A DNA stretch of 64,000 nucleotides from CAWKOH01 sp963851245 (GTDB taxonomy: Bacteria > Actinomycetota > Acidimicrobiia > Acidimicrobiales > Palsa-688): contig CAWKOH010000012.1 in the NCBI GenBank assembly GCA_963851245.1, positions 124,001-188,000 on the forward strand, read 5' to 3'. This document shows positions 41,087-49,482 of this stretch, piece by piece. The notes under the pieces were generated by a model. It made no database searches, had not been told where the DNA came from, and saw only the letters and a list, made by a program, of their open reading frames with translations. The position numbers were made by a program, and so were the translations under genes. Position 1 is the first letter of the stretch; each line of letters begins with the position of its first letter.

Positions 41087-42700
41087 CTGGCGATCTCGTT
41101 CACCCTTGACGGCCGCCCCGTCGAGGTAGTCCGGGACGGGGCGTCGCTGCTCGAGGTCCTCCGCGAGGATCTCGGTGTTCACGCCGTGAAGGATGGTTGT
41201 AGCCCGCAGGGACAATGCGGTTGCTGCACGGTTCTCGTCGACGGCGCACCTCGCGTCGCCTGCGTAACCGCCGCTCGCCGGGTCGCCGGTCGCTCCGTAG
41301 TCACCGCCGACGGGCTGGACCCCGAGGTGTCGGACCGGCTGGTGAACGAGTTCGTGAAGCACGGCGCCAGCCAGTGCGGGTTCTGCACGCCCGGAATCCT
41401 GTGCCGGCTCTCTGCTCTCGGATGGGTTTCGTCGCCGGCTCAGGTGGAATCGGCCCTCCTTGCCCACCTCTGCCGCTGCACCGGATGGCGCAGCATCGTA
41501 GAGGCGGCCTGTTCGCGCCCGCCTAACCCCGCCGGCGCTCCGCCCCCTGAAGCTTCGCCGTCCCAACCCGGCTCGCCAAAGCGGGCCGCGGCCGCGGCCC
41601 GCCGGGCCGAGATCGAAGGACGTACCCCCCAAGCCACGGGAGATCAGGTGGTACGAGGCCGGGGGCCTTTCGCCGACGACACCGCCCCGCCGGGGTGCCT
41701 GGTGGCGGTGCCGGATAGCGCCGGGGGCTGGGCCGTCGGAGAAACGCTGGCTGACGCCCGGGCTGCCGCCGGCAAGGTCCAGGGCCGGCGTAGCGGGCGC
41801 GAGCTGACCTACCCCATCGATCTCCCGCCTGGCCGGTGGGACCTCACCCTGCAGACCACCTGGGTGGAGCCCGCCTATCTGGAGCCCGACGCGTCGTGGT
41901 GCCGACCGGGGGGCACGCCCGCCCACCCGGCAGGCAACGGCGGGGCTTTCGGCGGCAAGGTCGGGTCCGTCGCCCCGGCGGCGGCGCGGGAACTGGCGGA
42001 CCGCTACGGGAGACCGGTGCGGGTGGTCTTCTCCCGTGAGGACGTGGTCCGCCTTGGCCCCAAGCGGCCGCCGGTCGCCGCGGGCGTGCGGGCGGACGGC
42101 ACCGGCCTGATCCGGGTGGCGGCCGCCGCCGGCATTGGCGAGGCCATACGGGGAGTGGCGCCGGGGCTCGAAGTCGAAGAGGTCGAGGTCACCGGACCGC
42201 CCGTGTCGGCGGCTGTCCGGGCCGCCGGTTGGGCCGAGGCGGCCATACTTCTGGCTGCCGCCGGCCTCGAATCGGCCAAGGACGGTCGAGGCCGTGCCGC
42301 CATAACGGGGCCAGGGGGCGGCCGGGCCGACGCCACGGTCGAAGTCGACTCGACCGGCCGGCCCACCGGCGTCGTCGTGCATGTGGACGGGGGCGATCCG
42401 CTCGACGAAGTAGTGCTGCGGTCCTACGTCACCGGCGCCGCTCATATGGCGCTCGGTTGGGTGTGCTCGGAAGGCATCGCGGTCGATGACGACGGCGTCC
42501 CCGAGGACCTCACCATCCGGTCGTTCGGGATCCTGCGGGCGAAGGACGTTCCCCCGGTCACGATTACCATCGAAGCGGCCGGTGCCGGCACGCCGCCGGT
42601 CAACGCCTCCGACGCGGCCTTTGCCGCCGTGGCCGCGGCCACATGGATGGCACAGGGCCTGCCGCCCCGATGGCCCACTCAGAGAGGGAGGACGTCATGA
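41087..42700 (+). CDS. Compact [2Fe-2S]-molybdopterin fusion of the xanthine dehydrogenase family
   Basis: The N-terminal 160 residues form the small subunit of molybdenum hydroxylases: plant-type cluster Cys38/44/47/59 (GCSPQGQCGCCTVLVDG) and a second cluster in QCGFCTPGILC and HLCRCTGW. A much-shortened molybdopterin domain follows (VEPAYLEPDAS, GNGGAFGGKVGSVAP, RPVRVVFSREDVVRLGPKR), so the total is about 537 residues instead of roughly 900 for both. The late Gly-Glu active-site motif is not seen (PVNASDAAFAA). Family similarity begins at LAISFTLDGRPVEV, but no ATG, GTG or TTG is available between the IscA stop (41071) and GTG 41186, so CTG 41087 is the proposed start. Confidence 0.7.
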   Translation: MAISFTLDGRPVEVVRDGASLLEVLREDLGVHAVKDGCSPQGQCGCCTVLVDGAPRVACVTAARRVAGRSVVTADGLDPEVSDRLVNEFVKHGASQCGFCTPGILCRLSALGWVSSPAQVESALLAHLCRCTGWRSIVEAACSRPPNPAGAPPPEASPSQPGSPKRAAAAARRAEIEGRTPQATGDQVVRGRGPFADDTAPPGCLVAVPDSAGGWAVGETLADARAAAGKVQGRRSGRELTYPIDLPPGRWDLTLQTTWVEPAYLEPDASWCRPGGTPAHPAGNGGAFGGKVGSVAPAAARELADRYGRPVRVVFSREDVVRLGPKRPPVAAGVRADGTGLIRVAAAAGIGEAIRGVAPGLEVEEVEVTGPPVSAAVRAAGWAEAAILLAAAGLESAKDGRGRAAITGPGGGRADATVEVDSTGRPTGVVVHVDGGDPLDEVVLRSYVTGAAHMALGWVCSEGIAVDDDGVPEDLTIRSFGILRAKDVPPVTITIEAAGAGTPPVNASDAAFAAVAAATWMAQGLPPRWPTQRGRTS

Positions 42701-43080
42701 GTAGCAGCCAGCCCGCCTCCGCCCCGCGGCCGGTCGGCCCCTACACGCCGGTCGTGCCTGCGGGTGACTGGCTTATCTGCAGTGGTCAGGTGGGGCTGCG
42801 CGACGGCCAGCTGGTGGAAGGGGTGGCAGCCCAGGCGGCCCAGTGCATCGCCAACGTGCGGGCGCTGCTCGAAGGGGCCGGGGCCGGCCTGACCGATGTG
42901 GTGAAGACCACCGTGTTCATGACCGACATCAACGACTACGCCACCGTCAACGAGGCCTACGTCGCCGCCTTCGGCGCTCACCGGCCGGCTCGCTCGGCCG
43001 TTGCCGTCGCCGGCCTACCGCTCGGCGCCCTGGTGGAGATGGAAGCCTGGGCCTACGTGGGAGCCGGCCCGGCTGCCTGA
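42697..43080 (+). CDS. RidA family (YjgF/YER057c/UK114) protein
   Basis: The 127-residue protein has the Rid fold with GPYTPVVPAGDWLICSGQVG, NVRALLEGAGAGLTDVVKTTVFMTDI and RPARSAVAVAGLPLGALVEMEA. The conserved Arg in RPARSAV is that of imine deaminases that clear reactive enamine intermediates. ATG 42697 overlaps the stop of the fusion gene (ATGA), coupling the two. This context suggests the fused enzyme produces, or is damaged by, an imine-type intermediate, which is inference. Confidence 0.92.
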   Translation: MSSSQPASAPRPVGPYTPVVPAGDWLICSGQVGLRDGQLVEGVAAQAAQCIANVRALLEGAGAGLTDVVKTTVFMTDINDYATVNEAYVAAFGAHRPARSAVAVAGLPLGALVEMEAWAYVGAGPAA

Positions 43081-43114
43081 CGGCGCGCCCGGATCGGCGG
43101 ACGCCACGACCCGT

Positions 43115-43795
43115 CTAGCCCCCCCAGCGGCTCTGCCCGAAGCGGTAGCCGACGGAGCGCACCGTGGAGATGAGGTTGGCGTGCTCCTCGCCCAGCTTGG
43201 CCCGGAGCCGCCGGATGTGGACGTCGACCGTGCGGGCTCCGCCGTAGTACTCGTATCCCCATACCCGTGACAGCAGGGTTTCGCGGGTGAACACCTTGCC
43301 CGGGTGGGTGGTCAGGAACTTCAACAGCTCGTACTCCATGTAGGTCAGGTCCAGCGGCCGGCCGGACAGGGCCGCCTGGTAGGTCTCCAGGTTCAGGACC
43401 AGGGGGCCGTACTCGACCAGTTCGGGCCGGGTGCCGCGGCCGGTGCGCCAGAACAGGTGGGCCAGCCGCGCCTCCAGCTCCTGTCCCTTCCACGGCGTCA
43501 CGCAGAAGTCGTCGAAGAGGTCCTCCCGGAGCTCTAGGTCCCCGAGCTGGTCCAGGTCGATGAGGAGCAGTAGAGGGGCGAGGGGCACGTCACGCTTTCG
43601 CAGGGCCCGGCAGATGGCGAAAGCCCCGTCGGGGTCGGCGTCGGCGCAAACGATGGCGCCGGACCAGCCGTCGTCGGGCTCTATGCGGTCGGCGCTCTGG
43701 ATCGCGGCAGCGGCCTTCCACGGGTAGCCGCCCAGGTCCAGGGCTTGGGCCAACGCCGGAGGGGCAGGATCGGGAAAAAGGAGTAGCGGCTCCAC
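43115..43795 (-). CDS. glnR: GlnR-like orphan response regulator (OmpR family)
   Basis: The 226-residue protein has an atypical receiver (GAIVCADADPDGAF in place of the canonical acidic pocket) and a C-terminal winged helix (LDLTYMEYELLKFLTTHPG, SRVWGYEYYGGARTVDVHIRRLRAKLG). This matches actinobacterial GlnR, the nitrogen regulator that works without a kinase. GTG 43795 lies 20 bp after the glnA2-type stop; ATG 43843 in the same frame would overlap it. Position beside three glutamine synthetases supports the identification. Confidence 0.8.
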   Translation of the reverse strand: MEPLLLFPDPAPPALAQALDLGGYPWKAAAAIQSADRIEPDDGWSGAIVCADADPDGAFAICRALRKRDVPLAPLLLLIDLDQLGDLELREDLFDDFCVTPWKGQELEARLAHLFWRTGRGTRPELVEYGPLVLNLETYQAALSGRPLDLTYMEYELLKFLTTHPGKVFTRETLLSRVWGYEYYGGARTVDVHIRRLRAKLGEEHANLISTVRSVGYRFGQSRWGG

Positions 43796-43815
43796 CGTCA
43801 GTCCGGCTCCGGCCT

Positions 43816-45159
43816 CTAAAGCGAGGTGAGGTACCGGCGCCACTCGAACGCCGTGACCTCAGCCTTGTAATCGGCCCATTCGGCCCGCTTGTTGCGCACG
43901 AACCACTCGAAGACATGCTCACCGAGGACCTCGGCCATCAACTCGGAGCGCTCCATGGCGTCCACCGCTTCGGAGAGTGATCCGGGGAGAGATTCGATGT
44001 CTTCGGCCAGGCGCTGGGCGGGGGACAGCTCGTACAGGTTGGCTGCTGCCTCGGCGGGAAGCTCGTAACCCTTCTCGATCCCGGTCAGGCCGGCTGCCAG
44101 CACGGCCGCGAAGGCCAAGTACGGGTTGGCGGCGGAGTCGGTCGCCCGGTACTCGATTCGGGTCGAGTCGCGCTTGCCCTTCTTGGTGGGCGGTACCCGA
44201 ACGAGGGCGGAGCGGTTGTTGCGGGCCCAGGAGATGTAGACCGGTGCCTCGTAGCCGATGATGAGCCGCTTGTAGGAGTTGACCCACTGGTTGGTCACCG
44301 CGGTGACCTCGCGGGCGTGGGCCAGCACGCCGGCGATGAAGCGGCGGGCGACCGGTGACAGGTTGTACTCGTCGGAGTCGTCGTAGAAGGCGTTGTTGTC
44401 GCCGTCGAAGAGCGACATGTGGGTGTGCATGCCCGAGCCCTGTACACCGGGCAGAGGCTTCGGCATGAACGTGGCCATGACGTCGTTGCGGGCCGCCATC
44501 TCCTTCACGACCATGCGCACGGTCATGACCGTGTCGGCCATGGTCATGGCGTCGGTGTAGCGCAGGTCGATCTCGTGCTGGCTGGGGGCGTCCTCGTGCT
44601 GGCTGTACTCGACCGGGATCCCCATGTCTTCGAGCGTGAGCACGGTATCCCGGCGCAGCTCGCTGCCGAGGTCATTGGTGGTGAGGTCGAAATAGGAGCC
44701 TGCGTCGAGGGCGACAGGTGCCGCCCCCTCGGAGCCGCTGGCCGGCGGATCGAAATAGAAGTACTCGAGCTCGGGCGCCACGAAAAAGGAGAAACCGAGA
44801 CCACGCGCCCGCTCGAGGGCTCTGCGCAGCACGTGCCGGGGGTCGCCCTCGAACGGTGAGCCGTCCAGATTCACGACGTCGCAAACGACCCGGGCGACCG
44901 GCGCGCCGTCGGCCAGGTAGGGCAGGAGCTGGAAGGTCTTGGCGTCGGGCATGGCCAGCACGTCGCTCTCCTGGACCCGGCTGAAACCGTCGATGGTCGA
45001 CCCGTCGAAGGTCATGCCCTCCTCCAGGGCGTTCTCGAGCTCGGCCGGGGTGATCTGGAAGGACTTGGGCCGGCCCAAGACGTCGGTGAACCACAGCTGT
45101 ACGAAGCGCACACCGCGCTCCTCGACGGTCCGCAGCACGTAGTCCTGTTGGCGTTCCAC
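43816..45159 (-). CDS. glnA2: Glutamine synthetase type I, GlnA2-like
   Basis: The 447-residue enzyme carries glutamine synthetase motifs: FDGSTIDGFSRVQESD, FMPKPLPGVQGSGMHTHMSL, NQWVNSYKRLIIGYEAP and NRSALVRVPP. Its N-terminus (YVLRTVEERGVRFVQLWFTDVLG) and C-terminus (GEHVFEWFVRNKRAEW) match GlnA2 proteins of mycobacteria, which are not adenylylated. It is upstream of the GlnR-like gene on the same strand and divergent from glnII, with a GlnR-box-like array in between. Confidence 0.93.
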   Translation of the reverse strand: MERQQDYVLRTVEERGVRFVQLWFTDVLGRPKSFQITPAELENALEEGMTFDGSTIDGFSRVQESDVLAMPDAKTFQLLPYLADGAPVARVVCDVVNLDGSPFEGDPRHVLRRALERARGLGFSFFVAPELEYFYFDPPASGSEGAAPVALDAGSYFDLTTNDLGSELRRDTVLTLEDMGIPVEYSQHEDAPSQHEIDLRYTDAMTMADTVMTVRMVVKEMAARNDVMATFMPKPLPGVQGSGMHTHMSLFDGDNNAFYDDSDEYNLSPVARRFIAGVLAHAREVTAVTNQWVNSYKRLIIGYEAPVYISWARNNRSALVRVPPTKKGKRDSTRIEYRATDSAANPYLAFAAVLAAGLTGIEKGYELPAEAAANLYELSPAQRLAEDIESLPGSLSEAVDAMERSELMAEVLGEHVFEWFVRNKRAEWADYKAEVTAFEWRRYLTSL

Positions 45160-45198
45160 GACCCCACGTTAGGGCCTTTGGACCAACCGTAATTGGTT

Positions 45199-45237
45199 GT
45201 CACAGACTGTTCACACTGTTCGAAACAAGCTCGTAAC
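45199..45237. promoter_or_regulatory. GlnR-box-like array between glnA2 and glnII
   Basis: Four 5-bp half-sites occur in register: GTCAC 45199-45203, TTCAC 45210-45214, GAAAC 45222-45226 and GTAAC 45233-45237, starting 11, 12 and 11 bp apart. Actinobacterial GlnR sites are tandem GTnAC and GAAAC elements with 6-bp spacers, so this fits closely. It lies in the 160-bp region between two divergent glutamine synthetase genes. Confidence 0.65.
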
Positions 45238-45319
45238 ACACCCGTGCCAGACTGCCGGACCGGGATCGGTGCCAGGGGCCCGTCCCTTTTACGACCTGTA
45301 GATGCAAGGGAGCAGATGC

Positions 45320-46324
45320 GTGACGATCAAGGCCGAGTACATATGGATCGACGGGACCGAGCCCACCCCGTTGCTGCGGTCCAAGACGAAGATCCTCAAT
45401 CACCCGACCACTGATCTTCCGATCTGGGGTTTCGACGGATCGAGCACCAACCAGGCGCCGGGCAAGGCCTCAGACTGCGTCCTCAAGCCGGTCTTCTCGT
45501 GCCCGGATCCGATTCGGGGTGGCTCCAACCTGCTCGTCCTCTGCGAGGTGCTCCTCACCGACTTCACGCCGCACCCGACCAACACCCGGTCCGATCTGGT
45601 CGAAGTCGCCGGCAAGTATTCCGATCAGGAGTCGTTGTTCGGCATCGAGCAGGAGTACACCTTGTTCAAGGGGAGCCGCCCTCTCGGCTTCCCGGATCAG
45701 ACGGGCTATCCCGGTCCGCAGGGTCCGTACTACTGCGGCGTGGGGGCAGACGACATATATGGGCGACCGATGGTCGAGGCCCATCTCGACTCCTGCCTGA
45801 CTGCCGGCCTGAGCATCTCGGGTATCAACGCCGAGGTCATGCCCGGGCAGTGGGAGTTCCAGGTCGGCCCGCTCGGCCCGCTGGATGTGGCCGACCAGTT
45901 GTGGATCGCCCGCTGGCTGTTGCACAGGGTCGGCGAGGATTTCGGGGTGTCGGTGACCCTCGATCCCAAGCCGGTCCGCGGCGACTGGAACGGCGCGGGG
46001 TGCCACACCAACTTCTCGACGAAAGCCATGAGGGAGTCCTACGACGCGGTGGTGATCGCCGCGGAGGCTCTGGGCAAGAATCCGGACGAGCACGTCGCTG
46101 GTTACGGTCACGGCATCGAGGACCGGCTCACCGGCCACCACGAGACCGCTCACTACAGCGAGTTCAGCTACGGCGTGTCCGACCGGGGCGCATCCGTCCG
46201 CATCCCCTGGCAGGTGGCCGCCGATGGCAAGGGTTACATCGAGGACCGGCGGCCCAACGCCAACATGGATCCCTACGTCGTCACCAAGCTCATCGTCGGT
46301 ACCTGCTGCGCCGCCCTGGCGTAG
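45320..46324 (+). CDS. glnII: Glutamine synthetase type II
   Basis: The 334-residue protein is the eukaryote-like GSII: KAEYIWIDGTEPTPLLRSKT, LPIWGFDGSSTNQA, LFGIEQEYTLF, AEVMPGQWEFQVGP and NGAGCHTNFSTKAMR. GSII makes glutamine from glutamate, ammonia and ATP and is found alongside GSI in streptomycetes and some other bacteria. GTG 45320 has AAGGGAG 7 nt upstream and is preferred over ATG 45302. It lies between a GlnA2-type and a GSI-beta gene. Confidence 0.93.
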   Translation: MTIKAEYIWIDGTEPTPLLRSKTKILNHPTTDLPIWGFDGSSTNQAPGKASDCVLKPVFSCPDPIRGGSNLLVLCEVLLTDFTPHPTNTRSDLVEVAGKYSDQESLFGIEQEYTLFKGSRPLGFPDQTGYPGPQGPYYCGVGADDIYGRPMVEAHLDSCLTAGLSISGINAEVMPGQWEFQVGPLGPLDVADQLWIARWLLHRVGEDFGVSVTLDPKPVRGDWNGAGCHTNFSTKAMRESYDAVVIAAEALGKNPDEHVAGYGHGIEDRLTGHHETAHYSEFSYGVSDRGASVRIPWQVAADGKGYIEDRRPNANMDPYVVTKLIVGTCCAALA

Positions 46325-46404
46325 CGAACTCGTCTGTCTGCAAGACTCTGAGACCGGCGGCCGCGAGGGCTGGCCGCCGGTCTCCAATAATCGGGGGTGG
46401 TTCA

Positions 46405-47835
46405 ATGGCATTTGCCAAGCGCACGCCGGAAGAGGTACTGAGCCTCATCGAGGCCGAGGGAATCGAGATCGTCGACTTTCGCTTCTCCGATCTGCCTGGT
46501 TTGATGCAGCACTACTCGCTGCCGGCCCACGAGCTGACACTGGACAGCTTCGAGGAGGGCTCGGGTTTCGACGGCTCGTCGATCCGGGGCTTCCAGGAGA
46601 TCCAGGAATCCGACATGCTGCTGGTTCCCGACCCCAACACGGCGGTCATCGACCCGTTCCGGCAGCACAAGACGCTGAACCTGAATTGCTTCGTACGCGA
46701 CCCGGTAACCGGCGAGTCGTACTCGCGAGATCCGCGCTACATAGCCAAGAAGGCCGAGGACTACCTGGTGTCGACCGGAGTGGCCGACACCGCCTACTTC
46801 GGGCCCGAAGCCGAGTTCTTCATCTTCAACGACATCCGCTTCGATCAGAACTCCCACGAGGGCTTCTACCACATCGATTCAGTAGAAGGCATCTGGAACT
46901 CCGGGAAGGACGAGGGGCCGAACCTCGGCTTCAAGCCCCGTTACAAGGAGGGCTACTTCCCGGTACCGCCGATGGACCATTTCCAGGATCTCCGGTCCGA
47001 GATGATCCTCACCATGGAGAAGCTCGGTATCGAGATCGAGATCCAGCACCACGAAGTCGGCACAGCCGGGCAAGCCGAGATCGACATGCGCTTCGACACC
47101 TTGTCGACGATGGCCGACAAGCTGATGCTCTACAAGTACGTGGTCAAGAGCGTGGCCCGAGCCAACGGCCTGACTGCCACCTTCATGCCCAAACCCATCT
47201 TCGCCGACAACGGCTCTGGCATGCACGTGCACTCGTCGCTGTGGAAGGGCGGGGAGCCGCTGTTCTACTCGGAGCTGGGCTACGCCGGCCTGTCGGACAT
47301 CGGGCGCTGGTACATCGGCGGCCTGCTGGCCCACGCCCCCGCCATCCTGGCTTTCGCGGCGCCGACCACCAACAGCTACAAGCGCCTGGTGCCCGGCTAT
47401 GAGGCGCCCGTGAACCTGGTGTACAGCCAGCGCAATCGCTCCGCCGCCTGCCGGATTCCGCTGTACTCCAAGAGCCCCAAGGCCAAGCGGGTGGAGTTCC
47501 GTTGCCCGGACCCGTCCTGCAACCCGTACCTGGCTTTCTCAGCCATCCTGATGGCCGGCCTCGATGGGGTCCAGAACAAGATCGAGCCGCCCGATCCGGT
47601 GGACAAGGACCTCTACGACCTTCCCCCCGAGGAACTGGCCCAGGTACCCACCGTTCCCGGTTCCCTCGAGGCGTCTCTCGCCGCCCTGGAAGCGGACAAC
47701 GACTTCCTGCGCGCCGGCGGCGTCTTCACCGAGGACCTCATCGAGACCTGGATCTCCTACAAGCGGGAACACGAGATCGACCCGGTCCGCCTGCGCCCCC
47801 ATCCCTGGGAGTTCGCCCTCTACTACGACATCTAG
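46405..47835 (+). CDS. glnA: Glutamine synthetase type I, GSI-beta
   Basis: The 476-residue enzyme has the main GSI motifs: FSDLPGLMQHYSLPAHEL, GFDGSSIRGFQEIQESDM, FMPKPIFADNGSGMHVHSSLW and NSYKRLVPGYEAP. The adenylylation Tyr of GSI-beta is Tyr404 (KDLYDLPPEE), so activity should be controlled by GlnE. ATG 46405 follows a G-rich ribosome-binding stretch 80 bp after glnII. This is the primary assimilatory enzyme by family precedent. Confidence 0.97.
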   Translation: MAFAKRTPEEVLSLIEAEGIEIVDFRFSDLPGLMQHYSLPAHELTLDSFEEGSGFDGSSIRGFQEIQESDMLLVPDPNTAVIDPFRQHKTLNLNCFVRDPVTGESYSRDPRYIAKKAEDYLVSTGVADTAYFGPEAEFFIFNDIRFDQNSHEGFYHIDSVEGIWNSGKDEGPNLGFKPRYKEGYFPVPPMDHFQDLRSEMILTMEKLGIEIEIQHHEVGTAGQAEIDMRFDTLSTMADKLMLYKYVVKSVARANGLTATFMPKPIFADNGSGMHVHSSLWKGGEPLFYSELGYAGLSDIGRWYIGGLLAHAPAILAFAAPTTNSYKRLVPGYEAPVNLVYSQRNRSAACRIPLYSKSPKAKRVEFRCPDPSCNPYLAFSAILMAGLDGVQNKIEPPDPVDKDLYDLPPEELAQVPTVPGSLEASLAALEADNDFLRAGGVFTEDLIETWISYKREHEIDPVRLRPHPWEFALYYDI

Positions 47836-47906
47836 CGCCTGACGCGGCGATGAGCCGGGCATCGGTTATTTCACCACGGCCCCTGGGAACCAGTCCGAAC
47901 AGGTAG

Positions 47907-47923
47907 CACCCGATCCTCGGGTG
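47907..47923. terminator. Hairpin between convergent glnA and VOC gene
   Basis: CACCCGA (47907-47913) and TCGGGTG (47917-47923) pair perfectly around a 3-nt loop. It lies in the 130-bp space between convergent genes, so it may serve both. No T-tract follows on either strand. Confidence 0.45.
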
Positions 47924-47965
47924 GCTGACTGGCCACTGACCGATCTGGTCGGGCCCTCCCAGCGT

Positions 47966-48541
47966 CTATGGGACGCGGTATCCGTCTTTGGTCGCGAGGC
48001 GCACCGGATCGGTGCCGTCCCAGGAGGCGCAGGTGCGCGAGACCGACTCCCACCGTTTCAGTAGGTCGTCGGTGCGCTCGACTACCTCGGTGTAGAACCC
48101 GAAATCGGCCAGAGTGTCGAAGTAGCCCACTCGGAACGTTCCGCTGTGGCTTTCTGCCGCCGGCTGGTAGCCGTGGCTTTCGAACTCCCTCTTTTTGGCA
48201 TCGTAGTCAGGGGTCAGCGTGGCCAGTTGGTGGAAGGGCCGGTTGCCGTTCTGGCTCCAGTCGCGGTAGATGCTCGGTCGGTTGCAGTGCTGCTGAATGA
48301 GCTCGATTTGCACCGGGCCGGCTTGCGCGATCCCGACCTGTATGGATACCGGAGCCGGCTTTCCTTGCACCACCAACGGCTGCTCGACAACCGGTATGAG
48401 ATGAAATGGTCCGACGCCGTGGACCGCCGCCCATCTGTTGGCTGCCTGCACGAGGTCGTTTACCACGAATCCGAGCTGGAAGAACCGGTACTCGCCTGCC
48501 GGCCACTCCTGGGAGTACAGCGGGTGAGATGCCCGGCTCAT
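47966..48541 (-). CDS. VOC family protein, glyoxalase-like
   Basis: The 191-residue protein has a vicinal-oxygen-chelate pattern: RFFQLGFVVNDLVQAANRW at the start, PVQIELIQQHCNRPSIYRDW in the middle and FGFYTEVVERTDDLL at the end. The organisation resembles methylmalonyl-CoA epimerase/glyoxalase relatives found in catabolic clusters. ATG 48541 overlaps the stop of the thioesterase gene (ATGA), so the two are coupled. Confidence 0.78.
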   Translation of the reverse strand: MSRASHPLYSQEWPAGEYRFFQLGFVVNDLVQAANRWAAVHGVGPFHLIPVVEQPLVVQGKPAPVSIQVGIAQAGPVQIELIQQHCNRPSIYRDWSQNGNRPFHQLATLTPDYDAKKREFESHGYQPAAESHSGTFRVGYFDTLADFGFYTEVVERTDDLLKRWESVSRTCASWDGTDPVRLATKDGYRVP

Positions 48542-49428
48542 CGGTCTTGCCGGGTTCGCACCAGGACCTCCTGGGCGACGGTGGCAACCAATCCTTGGTC
48601 GCCCTGGTAAATGGCCCCTCTCGCCAGGCCCCGGTTGCCGAAGAGGCAGACCGCCTCCTGGGTGTAGAGATGCCAGTCATCGAACTTGACCGGGCGGTGG
48701 AACCAGATGGCGTGGTCGACGCTGAATCCCTGGACCTGGCCTGGACCAGGCCGGCCGGGGTGGATCCGGAAGACCATGTCCATCAAGAAGAAGTCACTGG
48801 CATAAGCCAGTAGGGCCGCCTGGAGGAGCTGACCTTCGTCGACGGGCCGGGGCAGCCGCATCCAGTGCGAACGCGTCGATCCACCTCGTGGCCCACCCAT
48901 GAAGGACGGAGGTTCGGGGAGACGCAGTTCCACTGCTGGAGGCTTCTCGATCCAGTTGCGTCCGGCCTCGCCTGCCGATCCGGCCCATTCCTGCAGCATC
49001 GGAGTGTCCTCCGGTTCGTCTGTGCCGGGTCTGGGCGGTCCTACGTCGGGATTGCCTGTGCTCTGGCCGAAGGAGACCAGGGCCGTCAGGATGATCTCTC
49101 CACCCTGGATGACCGAGACTTGGCGAGTGGCCATGGAGCGGCCGTCTCTGACGCGAGCGACGGCCACCTCGACGGGCCGTGCGGGCATACCGGCCTTGAC
49201 GAACGCAGCATGGAGGGATTGCACCTCCTTGCCGGCGACGGTCGCACCAGCAGCGACGACGGCTTGCGCCAGCAGCTGGCCTCCGAAGATGCGATCTGGC
49301 AGATGGTCGGCCGCCGCCGGGATCCGGAACCGCTCGTCACCTGACGGTTCCATCCGAAGAGCTCCCAAAAGGTCGTCGAGCGCCTTGTGGATGGCTACCG
49401 CGACATCCTGATCCTCGCTCACGGGCAC
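48538..49428 (-). CDS. tesB: Acyl-CoA thioesterase II (TesB-like)
   Basis: The 296-residue protein is a double hotdog thioesterase. The first half has IFGGQLLAQAVVAAGATV and SLHAAFVKAGMPARPVEV; the second has LAYASDFFLMDMVFRIHPG and GFSVDHAIWFHRPVKFDDWHLYTQEAV. It hydrolyses acyl-CoA to free acid and CoA. Start GTG 49428 or GTG 49422 cannot be resolved, as neither has a ribosome-binding site. It is divergent from the epimerase gene, with a palindrome between them. Confidence 0.88.
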   Translation of the reverse strand: MPVSEDQDVAVAIHKALDDLLGALRMEPSGDERFRIPAAADHLPDRIFGGQLLAQAVVAAGATVAGKEVQSLHAAFVKAGMPARPVEVAVARVRDGRSMATRQVSVIQGGEIILTALVSFGQSTGNPDVGPPRPGTDEPEDTPMLQEWAGSAGEAGRNWIEKPPAVELRLPEPPSFMGGPRGGSTRSHWMRLPRPVDEGQLLQAALLAYASDFFLMDMVFRIHPGRPGPGQVQGFSVDHAIWFHRPVKFDDWHLYTQEAVCLFGNRGLARGAIYQGDQGLVATVAQEVLVRTRQDR

Positions 49429-49454
49429 GTTGCTAGCATGCCACCGGGTAGGAG

Positions 49455-49466
49455 CTTTGATCAAAG
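49455..49466. promoter_or_regulatory. Palindromic operator candidate
   Basis: CTTTGATCAAAG is a perfect 12-bp palindrome midway between the divergent TesB and epimerase genes. A GntR/FadR-type regulator is encoded at the end of the plus-strand run (52846-53523), and such proteins bind short palindromes of this kind. It is a candidate site for coordinated control of both arms. Confidence 0.5.
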
Positions 49467-49482
49467 ATCCAAAGGGGAGAGG

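Noticed and set aside
40649..42445. 598-codon minus-strand open frame opposite the IscA and molybdenum-enzyme genes
   Set aside because: It is antisense to conserved Fe-S motifs and has no protein-like pattern.
45470..46411. Minus-strand open frame opposite glnII
   Set aside because: It mirrors glnII codons; no family similarity.
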